Shown: positions 35,901 to 48,064 of the stretch, piece after piece
Position numbering within the stretch: position 1 is the first letter of the stretch
Layout: each line of letters begins with the position of its first letter
Assembly (NCBI RefSeq): GCF_964204645.1
Contig: NC_134025.1
Location: 29,666,001 to 29,730,000, forward strand
DNA: 64,000 nt
DNA from: Tubulanus polymorphus
Taxonomy: Eukaryota; Nemertea; Palaeonemertea; Tubulaniformes; Tubulanidae
Reading direction: 5' to 3'
Program-made: the position numbers and the translations under genes
The notes under the pieces: generated by a model
Told to the model about the DNA's origin: nothing
The model's database searches: none
What the model saw: the letters and a program-made list of their open reading frames with translations, nothing else

Positions 35901-38900
35901 AATGTTTAATAACTGCTGTCACTCGTCATAAAGCAGTTAGAACTTGAAACCCTCTCGATTAAAATCATTTAGAAATTAGATTTACATTTAAAAAAGGGTT
36001 GCGTACTGTGAAGTTTGAACGAAGTAGAATTGTTTGTTGAAAATTTCAATGGGCGTCTAGAGGGAGGAGCTCAGGTGACCGGCCTTTTTATTTGTGTGCG
36101 TCTATGTGTACTGTTATTACGAGTTGTAAATATCGTTATCAAACGTTAAAGATTTCATCAGAAAACATTTTCCAAACTGTTTAAATTGTTGTACATGAAT
36201 TTATACGTGTGAAATTAACGTCGTTATGTTATACCGAGTATGAGGTTTGAGTGTAACGTGTTTGCTATGATAAGTTATATCAAACGAACGAACGCAGTAG
36301 ATCTAGTGCTCTCAATGAGCGGTATGTTATATACTGTATTCTACACCAGTCGGCGGCTGTCTGCTCGGTGTAGTGGTCGTTATAAACGCTTCATTATCAT
36401 AAGAATCGGATTCGTTCGTGGCAGGCAGTCCTTTCTCATGAAAGCTCCGCCATGTTTGAATGAGTCGGGAAGAACCGGGGAGGTGTACAGCCACGAGCTA
36501 CGCAGACAACTCGACAAAGATCTAACGCCGTCTGCTTAATGGTCCTCCCCTATTTCGACCGGCAAACTCGGCGGTTCTCTTTGTTTTCGAAGTGCGTTCT
36601 GTCACAAAAGCGCGTACACTGCCTCTTAGCTATGAATTCGTTGTGACTAATGAAATGACAGATTTTCAAACTGTGAACCCTTCTCTCTCTTCCTCTCTAT
36701 AATCAGTTTCTTTTGAGAACGAAATCCTTTTGCCCATTTTATGAAGTTAGAAAATTATTTTTAGCATTTTTCGGAAGAAAAGAATTTCGTAGTTGCCAAT
36801 ATTTTTATGAACATCTTGTAAATATGCAATCTTTGATTATAAAGAAAAAAATATCATTCAGATTCTATCAAGCCTAGGCTAGATTCATCTGTGAGATCCA
36901 TGATTCTTCCTCAAACTGCTATAAATCAGTTCACTGGTTTTAATAGTATATATAGAATATTAATCAGTAATTATTGAAGTACTAAACTAAACCGGTTCAT
37001 AAAATTTCGTCCGAACGTCTCACTTCGTCTATATGGAAACCGTTACTGGCAGAAGTTTTGATGGGAGAATTCTTGTAACTCTTGAAATGATAGAATTAAG
37101 TCACCACCAGCCCTCAATACCCGCTGAATATACCAGTCTTCAATTAATTATAAATGTTAATAAGGTGAATGTTTTATTTCGATTAAGGACAGGCAATACC
37201 TGAGACGAGCGCCGATGGGACGACGAAATGGCAGGTTTTATCCACGGCGAATACGACTGTACAAAATCCCGTCGGTAATATGAGTCCTTCTCAACCCGCT
37301 TTAAATATCGATCAGGGAACGCCATCTACTGGACGTAGGCTGCGTCGTGTTGCGTGTACGTGTCCGAACTGTCGTGACGGTGATGGACGGTAAGTGATCG
37401 ATGATTTATTTATTACTGGCGTCCGTCGGTTAGAAGGCAGTATTAATTTGAAGGTAGAGACATCGAGGATATGCGCGACTGGCCTCGAGTCAACAGCCCT
37501 GAATCCTCTTGCATGGATTCGATGGACGCCTCAGATTATCACGTGCCCCGTCTGACAATATGTTACATATTTTCTGACTACAAGTCATCATGATGATGAC
37601 CTATCCCTGCTCCGACCTGTATCCCTGCTCCACCTATCCATGCTCCAACCTATCCCTGCTCCAACTGCCCTGAATTCATATTTCATAGAAAGAATACGAT
37701 ATTTCAAATTTATTGCACCCACGAGATCGAGACAAGCCGAGTCTACTACTAAACTATTATACTGTCCTTTATTCAGTTAATTCAAGAGTGTTTATTGTAA
37801 GCCTGCTGTATATATAGCCATGCAGGCGATACCTCTCTCTCTCTCTCTCCCTCTCTCTCCCTCTCTCCCTCTCTCCCTCCCTCCCTCTCTCTCTCTCCCT
37901 CCCTCTCCCTCCCTCCCTCTCTCCCTCGTGCAGCCTGTCATTTTCGCACGTATTAAATAACCTCTGTTAATTCTAATGATATGATTATAAATGTTTCCCT
38001 CCCCTTCTCCAGGTCGCATGTATTTCAATCTCTCAATTGATAGCTGTTTAATGAGCAGGCATTAATTTGCTTTATTCAAATCTATGTAAGGTAGAAATAG
38101 AGTATTGGAGTCGGATAGATCATGGACTCGAGTCCATGGATAGATTGAGTAGAAATAGAATATTGAAGGGTTGGTTTATAATGATAATACGCATGTACGC
38201 CTAGAATAATATTTATTTGCCCGATTTGTGTTCAGTGTTAATAGCTCAGCTTTCTCTACTTCACCAGATAGATATACGTCCTTCCTTCAGATATATAAAT
38301 CAAAAACCACGTATCATATAGGCCCCATTACCTCAACATCTGTACATCCTAGACAGGAATAGATTAGACTAGATGATCATTTATTTATTTTTTTCAACCT
38401 TTTTTTGTATGTAAAGTATAATAGCACGGACGGACGGGACTGTACTAGCACCTTCCTCCCTTACTGCGTACGTAATAACCCGTGGGCAGAGATTCCGATC
38501 TCATGAATCCGTTTTCATTTTCAGTAATAAAGATAATAAAAAGAAGCAGCATATTTGCCATATCCCCGGCTGTAATAAAGTTTATGGTAAAACCTCTCAC
38601 TTGAGGGCGCATTTAAGGTAGGTTTGAGCTTGTTCTTTCAGTGAGGGTAGTCGTAGAATATAGCCTACCTATGTAAATTGATTTCTTTGGAAAAAAAATG
38701 CAAATATTGCTAGAAACTGAGTAAAGATACACGTATAGATCAGAAATAAATAGATAGGGGTGAATTGAAGTTTGGTCCGTTTATTTAAACTACGATACCA
38801 GTATCAAAGGGTGAAGTGACCATTTTTTTACCTGCACTTATTATTGATGTCCCACTTCGATGAATAATTCTTTTTTAAACTTTACATTCAACGTGTACAA

Positions 38901-40451
38901 TTAAAACAGTAGAACCCGCTTAATTCAGATCATTAGGAATGAAATTCATTCAGTTTATGAGAAATCTGTATTAAACATCATGCGATCATTTATGTACCTG
39001 GTATAAGTGGACGACCATAATTATAATCTGAATTACCGATAGATCAACAAAATCCAGATTTAATTAACTGATCCGACTGAAGCGAGATCGACTTCGTTAA
39101 ATAAATGCATTTTTTTTCGATGAATGGTGATAATTAATTGATGATTGTTTAATTAAAGGTGGCACACCGGCGAACGTCCGTTTGTTTGTAGCTGGTTATT
39201 CTGCGGGAAACGATTCACGCGTTCCGATGAATTACAGAGACATCGTAGAACACACACTGGTAAGTGAGGTTTCGTCGTGTTCTATTGTGCTGCGGTTATC
39301 AATAGGATTTAACTGTTTATTGCGTTGTATCCGTTTCAGGTGAAAAACGATTTCAATGTCCTCAGTGTTCAAAACGATTCATGAGAAGCGATCATCTTTC
39401 CAAACATATCAAAACACATCAAAACAAACGGCCAGCCGGTGAAAACCAGGAAGGTGAGTCGATCGTGGCGCCATCTATCCGTAAACATCGATATCAATAA
39501 GCTAGCTCGATTGAAATTCCTGTTGAAAAAGTTAACTGGAAGATCGTCGACATAATGGCCATTTAGATTTTGTTAATACCATTTGAGCAAACCCACAGTT
39601 GATTATATAACAGTTTATTCTGGCATACTCATTAACATACTCATACATCATATTTCTGAAATACTAAGATTAATATCAGTCTACCAACCTCCTGGTATTT
39701 GTCCACTGGTTTAACAAACCTTTGAGCAACTGGTCACTGATGATGGCTGTTCGTAAACGGCTTAAATGTCGCAAAATTGCCACTATTCGATCAGTTAGAA
39801 GCATTTCGTGGCTAGTTCAATATTCCCTGTACGATTACGATTTATTTACACTCCAACCATTTCCATGGTATATGGAGGAAAACTATTACACATTTATATA
39901 CAAATATTTACAAAACAACACTGAAGTGATAAAAATTTAGAGAATGAAAACGTTACATCAACTATTTACAATACTATATATACTATTGGAGGGATCTATA
40001 TACATCTAAGCCGGTCTTAACGAATTTAGCTAAGTTGACCGTTGGGTTTTTCAGAATATCACTCATTTAGGGGTAGCGCCACTTACCTTGAAATCGGGGA
40101 AAACTTGGGGAATCTCCTTTTCGTTAAACAGTTTCCATCTACCGGTATGTCTTATGTATTTGACTGTGTTAATTGGCTGGATGAGCAGATCAAGTTGGGT
40201 AAAACAACATCAGGAAGAAGCAATTCTAATAAAAGTGGTGACCTGTCATTGATCGTGGAAATTTTCCAATTTCAGCCGGTGTCGATCTAGAAATAGCAGT
40301 AGATACAGGAGAAGGTGAAAGTATCGGTGAAATGGATGCGATCGGAACTGATGAAGACGACGAATTAAACCAGTCTCATTTAGATGAAGAAGGCGCTTTA
40401 TCGATAGAGGGCGCTGATATTAAACCTAGTATTGAATTACATATGGTGTAA
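32923..40451 (+). CDS. Sp1-4 family zinc-finger transcription factor
   Basis: Seven exons join in frame: 32923-32976, 33075-34845, 37188-37389, 38525-38617, 39159-39259, 39340-39453 and 40276-40451, giving 836 residues. The Sp box [14 protein letters not shown] is at about 23-36. A very Gln/Ser/Thr-rich activation region follows (about 40-610, single large exon). The Buttonhead box CTCPNC is at 665-670, then three C2H2 fingers (about 687-767) with the Sp recognition helices KTSHLRA, RSDELQR and RSDHLSK, which contact GC/GT boxes. An acidic tail (DTGEGES, TDEDDE) ends ELHMV. Sp1-Sp4 class is indicated by the long Q-rich regions; Sp5 and Sp6-9 types are shorter and lack them. It activates promoters in the nucleus. 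Exon 2 read-through past 34845 reaches a stop at 34937 and is intronic. Confidence 0.95.
34846..37187. other. Large intron of the Sp gene
   Basis: About 2.3 kb. It contains a compact hairpin (35290-35340), a repeat related to the ttcttacagatc family (34870-35090) and a GC-richer patch (36340-36600) with a 99-codon open frame that resembles nothing known to me. Confidence 0.4.
35290..35340. repeat. Imperfect hairpin in the Sp gene intron
   Basis: The arm ctatcaccatggtaaccag pairs with ctggtaccggtgatag, with two small bulges and a loop of about 16 bases. It could be a remnant foldback element or a structured RNA; nothing decides between them. Confidence 0.5.
37601..37670. repeat. Short tandem repeat (ATCCCTGCTCC)
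   Basis: Several units of atccctgctccgacct and close variants, in an Sp gene intron. Confidence 0.75.
37836..37927. repeat. CT/CCT microsatellite
   Basis: A 90-bp pure pyrimidine tract of ctct and ccct units in an Sp gene intron; the minus strand gives a false R/E/G-rich open frame. Confidence 0.95.
38907..39075. mobile_element. MITE-like element related to the one at 10638
   Basis: Begins acagtagaacccgcttaat, matching the start of the copy at 10638, and shares atgaaattnatyctgtttat and gaaatctgta-like phrases. Its right end is eroded. Confidence 0.45.
39840..40060. repeat. Dispersed repeat, copy 2
   Basis: Shares tttacactccaaccatttcc, atggtatatggagg, atctatatacatcta and the following aatttagc with copy 1 at 12928-13130, in the same order. 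It lies in the last Sp intron. Confidence 0.65.
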
Positions 40452-41132
40452 CACGATCCGTACAGTTCGTGATGATAGCGCCATCTATATGCCCGACTCG
40501 TGATAGTGCCGCGTGTCAGAATATTGTATGCATTTACAATTGTTTTGTTAATGACTTTCAGAAAACTGTTGATTTGTTTGTTGGATCCGGTTCCACAGTT
40601 TTGAGTCTATACAAGAGATGAGCATTTCAAAATCTGCCCTTTTTCAAATTAAGCGCTCAATTTCAATTTTCAGGAATCCCAGATTCATCGTAATCAATTT
40701 AGAAAAGTCACTGTCTCAGTAGTCAAGAGACCCACAACATTGACGATTCACATCAAGAATTAGTCAAACGGATATTTCTGGGGAGATGCTGCAATATTGT
40801 CGATTCAGATTTTACCCGCGTAAACAAAACAGAAAATCAACGTTAATGATGTTAATTTTATTTGAAGCCGTACTCGCCATAAGTTGGCGTTGAATAAGTG
40901 TTCAGCTTATGGTGATCCCAACTACGACGATTGAAGGGAGTTTGACTGTAAATTAACTAATTGAACTCGATTCATGCAGTTACTGTGGAATCAGCTCCTC
41001 AAACAGAAACACGTTTATTTATCTATTCGTATAGATATCTGAATTCATTATTCTATTTATTGTGCAATCGTGACTTTGAAAATACTTTGTGAATCTCATG
41101 ATTCATTCCTGTCTCACTGGGGAAACAACGAG

Positions 41133-41259
41133 TACAGTGGAACTCCATATAAAGAATATAGAATTTAGTCCCAAATAAGACTAATTGATTAATTTCATAC
41201 CGGACGAACATATTTTCTGGTCGTGTGAAGTTTGCTGTTTGTAACGAGGTTCCACTGTA
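41133..41259. mobile_element. MITE-like element, TACAGTGGAAC termini
   Basis: Inverted ends tacagtggaact and ggttccactgta over 127 bp, AT-rich core, no coding capacity. Confidence 0.65.
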
Positions 41260-42587
41260 GTCGGGTTTTTTTTAATATTATCACCTGGCTGTGAATAGTA
41301 CCGGGTATATGTAATATAAACATATTGTGGTTTTAGATACTTCAAATGAATCGATGAATTTTTACGAAAAGTGCTATGATTGATGTATTATTACATACTT
41401 AATGTATTATGAACTAATAATCATTGAAATTATATAGATATTGATTACTATTTATTACTGTATGATATGATTTATTGTACTGTCTATTTTTTCAATGCCT
41501 CATCATGTACTATACATTTTCTATATTATACAGAAATACAGATTCTTCTCTATAAAAAGAAAGAAATGAGTTTCATTTACCGGTATTTTCGATTAGGATG
41601 TTTTGGATCTGCGTGTGTACTGAAGGAACTCGGGGGCAGATCTTGTGTTCCTGTCGAAATTTTCCCATGCTTGAGGAATTTGTATTAAAACCCCTGTTTT
41701 GGCTGTGCGTGGATATTTGCCCTTTTTAACAGTAGAAAAAGTCTTATTTTCCATTTCATTGTCCTCCTGGCAATGTCTACCCCTTGAACTAGCCCCAGAA
41801 TAAGGAGTTCAGTCTAGCATTGACATTGCGTCCACCAAGGTCGAAGAGGATCCAATTTACTTGAAATATCAAACTGAAGTTTATATTGGTTAAAACTTAA
41901 TATACATATATTTCAAAAATTCACAGAACAATTTTCTAATAGATAAACAATGATAGAAAGAACGATACACGACGGTCACATTACGAGGTTTTCATAGAAA
42001 ACCTGGAAATGTTTCATACACGAATACAATAACACTTTACAAATAACTGCTGGTTATATCGAATAGTATACAATTTTATGTTTAATTTTCAGATTAATAT
42101 CGATTAATTTACAAAAGTATATGTATCAAAGAGTCAGACATACAGTAGCGCCCCTCACGAGTAAACGTTGAATTACTCTGTAAATGTGCAGTAGCTATCA
42201 TACGAGCCTAAATCAATAAATCGCACATTACAGAGTAATCAATCGTTTTAAGTTGTTTCTATTATTAACACGCGGACTTTCAATGTCTCAAACGCAAACA
42301 TGCATTCCGTCAATTTCATCGCGGTAAAATTCACAACAGAACGTTCTGACAATTTGTCATAAGTTACGTATAAAAACAATTCACAATGGAATTACTAGTA
42401 TTCATCCCCCAATATATGGGAAATATTTACACTTGAGAATCTGGCTCCCACGTTTTGGCTCTGAATCGTTACAGGACCTGTAGGCTATTTCTCTTCATTA
42501 GAAAGTTCTAAAGCATTCTGTAATCAAATTCTGATTAAGTTCGATCGAACGGAAGTTCTTAACACCATTAACTCTCTAAGCTCTCTA

Positions 42588-42690
42588 CAAGCCTGTGCAT
42601 TTAAACTAATTAAACACACTGATGCCCTTCAACTTCACATTTCTGCAGGTGTTTAAAGGGCACTTCACTGATTAATTACACGCAGGTTTA
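42588..42690. repeat. Imperfect foldback sequence
   Basis: Left aagcctgtgcatttaa and acactgatgcccttc face right gaagggcact-like sequence and attacacgcaggttt. Arms are mismatched, as in an old MITE. Confidence 0.35.
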
Positions 42691-43000
42691 TAAGAACGAG
42701 GGCAATAATAGGCCAACATATTCATTTATATCTAGACATCATTTTACAACAAGTTCATAGCAGATTTTATAACACGGGTTCTTATTCTACACGATTGTCA
42801 AAATTTCTGGAATCTCGGATTCTGTTCCCATCGGAGATGCATCATCATCATCCTCCAGGCCACCTGCTGCTGATGATGCATCGATCTGTTTCTGTAACCT
42901 GATTGAATGAAGTGTTAAGGTATTTGCTCGATTGCGTCCAGGTACACGTAAGCAAGAGGTGACGCTTTTACATTGAATTTATGAAGACTGTTGTGACATT

Positions 43001-44380
43001 TTACACGGTAGATCGCAATAATGGAGTTCCACTCGTACTAGTGAGTCTAGTTTCAGTGACCGCGGGCGATTGGGAGCAATCTCCTTCCAGTAACGGTTGC
43101 CATGGTGCTCCAAACTGTATCGGATGAGATGGGTCACCCATTAGTAATGCTGACCTATGAATACAATAAATAAAAATACCTCCTTATTAGCTTAAAGGGT
43201 GACGTTGATCGGTTTTGCTGAAGAGTTGTTGCCGCATAAAAACAAGAATCTCTGAAAATTGGTTTTATGCTGATGTAAATTCTCCATTGCGCTTAAAAAG
43301 TGCAATCCAAGGCATCTGATCCACTCTAAACTACGTGTGCACTTGAATCTTATAAAACCTAACGCGCCTTCGTCATCAGCATTTCTCTTTGAAATTGTTG
43401 TTGAAGTTCTCCAATCAAGCTAGATTGAATTTCAAGAGGTTCGCGACTAGAATTCCAATTATGGTACAAGTGGGATTCGTGAACTTTGGTAAATAACACG
43501 ACCGGTTTTCCACAATGAATAGTCGGAGCATTGACATAAGACCGCATCAATATTTTATGGTTTAACGGAAGCAAAGAAACATTTATTTCATGTAAGGTTG
43601 GAATGTGAACTGGTCCCAGGGTTTATTAATTCCGGACGTGCCTCTTTGAAGCATTAGAACCTCTTAAACCCAGACATGGCTTTCATCGGCTATGGGGTGA
43701 AGTTGGCGATTTCGGGGGGTTGGCGTCTTAGCGAGCCCCTAGATGTAGTTGATGAAGCCCAAAGAATATCAATTGATATCTCAAAACTAAACAGTTCATC
43801 AACATATCTATTTTCGCATACTCTATTTTCTCTCAACCATGACGACCAGGAAATATAGCAACAGCATTAAAGAAGGATAATGAGTTACATACCGTTTTAA
43901 AGATTCTTGAATCGTAGATTGAGTCCCTCTTCGATCATTATTCAATCTAGTTAATTGTATGATGTTATTCTGTGTTTGAGATGATATGGATTGTCTCGGC
44001 GTAACGGTGTAAGTCTCGTTTCTAAATACAACAGTTTGACCGATCAATTCTGCTGGAAAATTCTCGCAGTATTGTAACTGTTTTTTCCTTGAGCAATGGC
44101 AAACGGTGGCTAGTCCGACTATAGTCATTAAGGCGCCCAGACCTAAGAATGCTGTCCACATATAATCTGCCCAGTATTCGGGCGCTACTAACATTATGGT
44201 CCCTGATGCGATAAGGCAAACTCCGCACATGAACACTAAAGCACCGAAAATGACATAGCATTCGTGGCAACAGCGACCATCCTGCTGGACTGCGTCAGAG
44301 TTTGTAAGTTGAGCATGGAGATTCTCAATAAATTTGTATTCGTCCATCGGTTCTTGGCACGGATTCGGACAATTACTCAT
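43001..44380 (-). CDS. Two-pass transmembrane protein, uncharacterised
   Basis: Main exon 43893-44385 (ATG at 44380) joins in frame to terminal exon 43001-43154, giving 213 residues. After a Cys-containing N-terminus (MSNCPNPC, then GRCCHEC) come TM1 (about 41-65, CYVIFGALVFMCGVCLIASG) and TM2 (about 74-95), separated by a short loop APEYWADY. A polar tail ends LLRSTV, which fits a class I PDZ ligand. An upstream exon at 44539-44599 (MLAPDRINTAPIPSKTVSRH) splices in frame through PI to this ATG and may extend the N-terminus by 22 residues. The layout of two short TMs and a long cytosolic tail recalls barttin or small ion-channel accessory proteins, but I see no specific match, so the family is left open. 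Confidence 0.65.
43358..43600 (-). pseudogene. Unassigned 80-codon open segment
   Basis: An open minus-strand frame runs from about 43600 to a TAG at 43359, reading HIPTLHEINVSLLPLNHK, then KPVVLFTKVHESHLYHNW, and ending EMLMTKAR. Composition looks protein-like but no family is recognised and no convincing acceptor is seen. It lies inside the intron of the two-pass membrane protein gene, and may be a transposon fragment or an exon of an unseen isoform. Confidence 0.25.
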
Positions 44381-46104
44381 GATTGCTGTAATAGATTATC
44401 TTATCACGATCCTATATAAACTATTCGCTCCATATTAGACATTTTCTGTTGTCAGAAGTTGCAAATGTTAACCATCTCTTCATCTTGGAAACTTCAGCAG
44501 GATTTTCGGAAGCTTGGCTCGGAGCGCTACTGAATTACGATGACGGGATACAGTTTTGCTCGGTATGGGAGCCGTATTGATCCGGTCGGGTGCTAGCATG
44601 TTTCTGCAATGAAATAAAGCATGAATTGTTTGATGAAATTCACTAATATATAAGACATAAAAACAACTCTCAAGATGCGCCCTTTAATCGTGTTTTATTG
44701 AAGAAGCTGTGACGTCAGTCAAGAAATAAAAGACGTTTGATCCCCGTAAAAAATAACTCATCAAATCAATTTCTACCGCGCCTTCTCCGAAAAAGATAGT
44801 AAGAGATTAGTTGATGTTTTCGGCGTTGCGCATTATTCACCAGTAGATGGGAAATCCGTTGTTGTGTTCTGCATCAGGATTAGTAGAGAAATCATTAGTC
44901 TCTCGCTGATTGAAATTACCAGTAATTATTGGAACCAAGCCGTGAAATACGAATAAAGCTACATAGCTCATGACTGACTGATAACCATCTCATTAACGTA
45001 CGGCAGCTAATACAAGGCATAAATCTCTTAAATTTCTCCGAATGAAACCGGAATTGCTTCATTATCTCCAAACCGCGTAGCATTTCTACGATTTCGGAAA
45101 TATAAAATCGTATAATATAGAGTGTGGAACGAGGATATTTTTCAAGAACGGTTGATACTTAATTCAAATATATAAGTGTAATATTCTCTTACATGTAGGA
45201 ATTCGGGTTATCGAGGTAACATCTTTATCTTTATACTCTGCATAACTACAGATTCTTATTACAAAATCTAATAATACTGAAACAGAATATGAACAGATTT
45301 ATACGTATGTCGTCCATGTGGATATACTGCCGGTGATAAAGATATGAATGCGAGCAAAGTTTGAGGAATTTCTCATGAAGAAAATCACTCGATATATATT
45401 CCCCTGGACCCGCAGCTTTTAACCGATAACAATGGAACCGGAACCAGATGTGTCCCCAGTTACTTTGAAGGAAAAAATTAGTATCACCAAAACGTAGATA
45501 CGGTATAGCACGATATTATAGAATGGCTTTAATGTCTGTATACGTAAATCGGAAATCCTGGTACATATTGATATTCGGACGATCGAATCTTCAATAATCT
45601 CCAGGGAGCTTCGTTCACTAACCTCGCAACCACGAAAGGGAAACCTATGTAATTCATTTACTCTATTCGAAGTAAGATACCATATATCGCGGTCTTTTTC
45701 CGGCGATCAAAAATCCAATGAGGCATCTCTATCTCATATCTATGAATCTGTCATGCGATACTTGATCAGTCACGTCAACGACGAATGATATATTTCATAT
45801 TTCTTCAAAGGTCCGATTGAGATATCAACGGTTAAGTGAAACCGATAAAGTCCGCGGAAAAGAAATAAAATTCTGATCTCCAGTTATTGAGGAGCGATCG
45901 CTTCTGAGGAGCTCGCGATTTCTGATCAATATGCAAACGAGATATGGGAGAGACAGACACAGATGTGTCCTCGGGACATAGAGGTATTATCTCAGAGATA
46001 ATGATCAGATACAAACTGATATTTCGAATGTCACCATTCACGGTCGATATTCACAAAATCTACAACTCGGACCCCAGAGTTAGAAGTCAAAGGGCTACTT
46101 AATT

Positions 46105-46314
46105 TTAGCCATAGCTTGATTGACCAGAATGGCCATAACTACACTCATCGCACGCTGGCTTGAATTCAGGTTCATAACAACAAATGGGAATTGCTTCTGT
46201 GGTTTTTAGATATCTTCTAATCTCTAAATATCGATGTCTGGTTTTTCTTCGAATATAATCCAAAGATCTATAAGCCGCAAATAGCGCTTCGGTAGGCTCG
46301 TCTGTCGTATCCAT
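46105..46314 (-). CDS. Hypothetical small protein, 69 aa
   Basis: A true ATG (46314) opens MDTTDEPTEALFAAYRSLDY, followed by a strongly basic helix (RRKTRHRYLEIRRYLK) and a Cys-rich end (CCYEPEFKPACDEC). It has no signal peptide or membrane segment. Charged, helix-prone composition is unlike the AT-rich surroundings. It may be a single-exon gene or the first exon of a longer one. No known family. Confidence 0.35.
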   Translation of the reverse strand: MDTTDEPTEALFAAYRSLDYIRRKTRHRYLEIRRYLKTTEAIPICCYEPEFKPACDECSYGHSGQSSYG

Positions 46315-47618
46315 ATCTTATCCAGGTTGCGTGGCCATGTAGGAATATCAGCTAATCGTATTCTAAACGCATATCTTGTAATCATATGGCAATTACTTAT
46401 AAGCTTATATAGATATTGAATTAACGATATTACATTAGATCAGTGCAGATCAATCAGAATCTAACGCTGTATATCAGTCAATAGACTCAGACTTGTCGCG
46501 TATACACTGTGTTAACCTTCCAAGAGGCAAACTCAAGATTTCCCCATGCAACATCTATAATAACCAACCTGTCATAAACTATTTATGAAAATAAATGAAT
46601 GCCGTGCGTAAATATTATCCGTGTATCGAGAATAGTAACACAAACCCTTTAAGACAAAGAAAGCTGTAAGATAATTTGGTGTAAACAAGTGTAAATAAAT
46701 AACCTATCGTGTATTTCTATCACACAACGCTGTGGGTACCTAAGTACTCTATGTTGGAAACCGACAGAAAAATACACCCTATAACTCTGTGTGAGATCTA
46801 TTCGCCGAGAAAATTTGATAAGAAGATTCGATAAATAATTCAGAAATATTCGATTGAAATTGTGACCGTGAAAGATGTTCCCATCCTCTATAATGATTCG
46901 TTTGTTATTTTTATTATTCAGTTAAGAAATGAGCGCATGCAGCGTGCATCGACGATTCAATTTCAAAAACATGTTCTTGGGGACGTATTTAATCCAAATC
47001 CATCGCTGCTGCGCACTGAATAACGAAGCAATCTGGACGTTGATATATCTAGTACTTAATCATTAATTTCATCAATCACAATTTGAAGAAAAACCTGAAC
47101 GAATGAAATCGTGTTGCAGCAAACACGAACCGATGTTGATGCGATAGAAATTGCTCTTACCGTTTTATTGTTAATACATTCACATCACACACACACTGCA
47201 TCAGTACCACTACATCATCAGTACACACCGGCACCAACCCGATAAATTTGAGTCAATATCAAATGTTGCTTTGGCAGTAGAGCGATGCAAGCGGCATTTC
47301 CCGCGTATCGCGGCGTCGAGGAGTTGCGGTCTCCTCTCTCGTTATTGCTATTTGCGACACCAGCAATGCATTCCGATACATAAGAGATTTCAATTCCTTC
47401 TCATTCATCCATGCGCCTCAGACTCGAATTTTGTCGTCAGAGAAAAGATTCAGATTTATAGAAAATATACTCACATTTAAAGCCGAGAGATGAATTCTTC
47501 ACAATGAAATGAAAGTCAAAAGAAGCATTTGTTTTAGGAATAAGAATAGGACTGTAATCGAAGTACCGGATCCGATGAGATACGGGGTCGGTCGGTAGCC
47601 GCGGCGCGATGTGCACCA

Positions 47619-47747
47619 GGGGCCGGTTGCTCAAAAGTTGGTTAGATCTAACCAGTGGATAGTTGATATGGTGACAATTGAAATTTCATTGTTACTATGG
47701 TATTTAACGACTGGCTATCTTTAAACAACCTTTGAGCAACTGGCCCC
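47619..47747. mobile_element. MITE, GGCC(R)GTTGCTCAAA termini, copy 1
   Basis: Left ggccggttgctcaaaagttg and right caacctttgagcaactggcc are inverted; the inner sequence contains taaccagtggatagttgata. The same family is found at 52190-52309. Confidence 0.75.
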
Positions 47748-47900
47748 AGCCCGTTAAAATTGCGGATACTGTGTTCACGGTTAAAGCTTATACTTAAACT
47801 CGGTCTTGCGACGCCGTGTCGATGGCTTGCACCAACAGTACAGATGCCTATACATCGATAGAGGATTGCACTGAGTTGCATTCAATGTGCTGCATCAATA

Positions 47901-48064
47901 CCGTAAGGTGCTGCCGCTATGCTCATCGTTAGCGGAATTTGCATACACTAACACGAACTGACTCTGGCAATCAATGTGCTGCTTCATTACAAACTTGCCA
48001 CAGTCGACAAGTGTTAGTGTATGAAAAATCCGCTAACGACTAGCATAGCGGCAGCACCTTACGG
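47901..48064. mobile_element. Foldback MITE, copy 2 (CCGTAAGGTGCTGCC)
   Basis: Arms ccgtaaggtgctgccgctat and the inverse atagcggcagcaccttacgg are perfect over 20 bp, with inner arms catacactaacac and gtgttagtgtatg. Same family as 13157-13310. Confidence 0.8.

Larger units (their letters stand above)
40452..43000. other. Sp 3' UTR and intergenic DNA
   Basis: AT-rich, no gene identified. Contains a MITE (41133-41259), an imperfect foldback (about 42588-42690) and an exon-like 35-codon segment on the minus strand (42787-42891). The Sp 3' end cannot be placed; no strong AATAAA is near. Confidence 0.45.

Noticed and set aside
36240-36539. 99-codon open frame in the Sp intron
   Set aside because: No similarity, no acceptor, and the Sp exons on either side join in phase without it.
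37792-38028. Gly/Arg/Glu-rich minus-strand frame
   Set aside because: Translation of the CT microsatellite.
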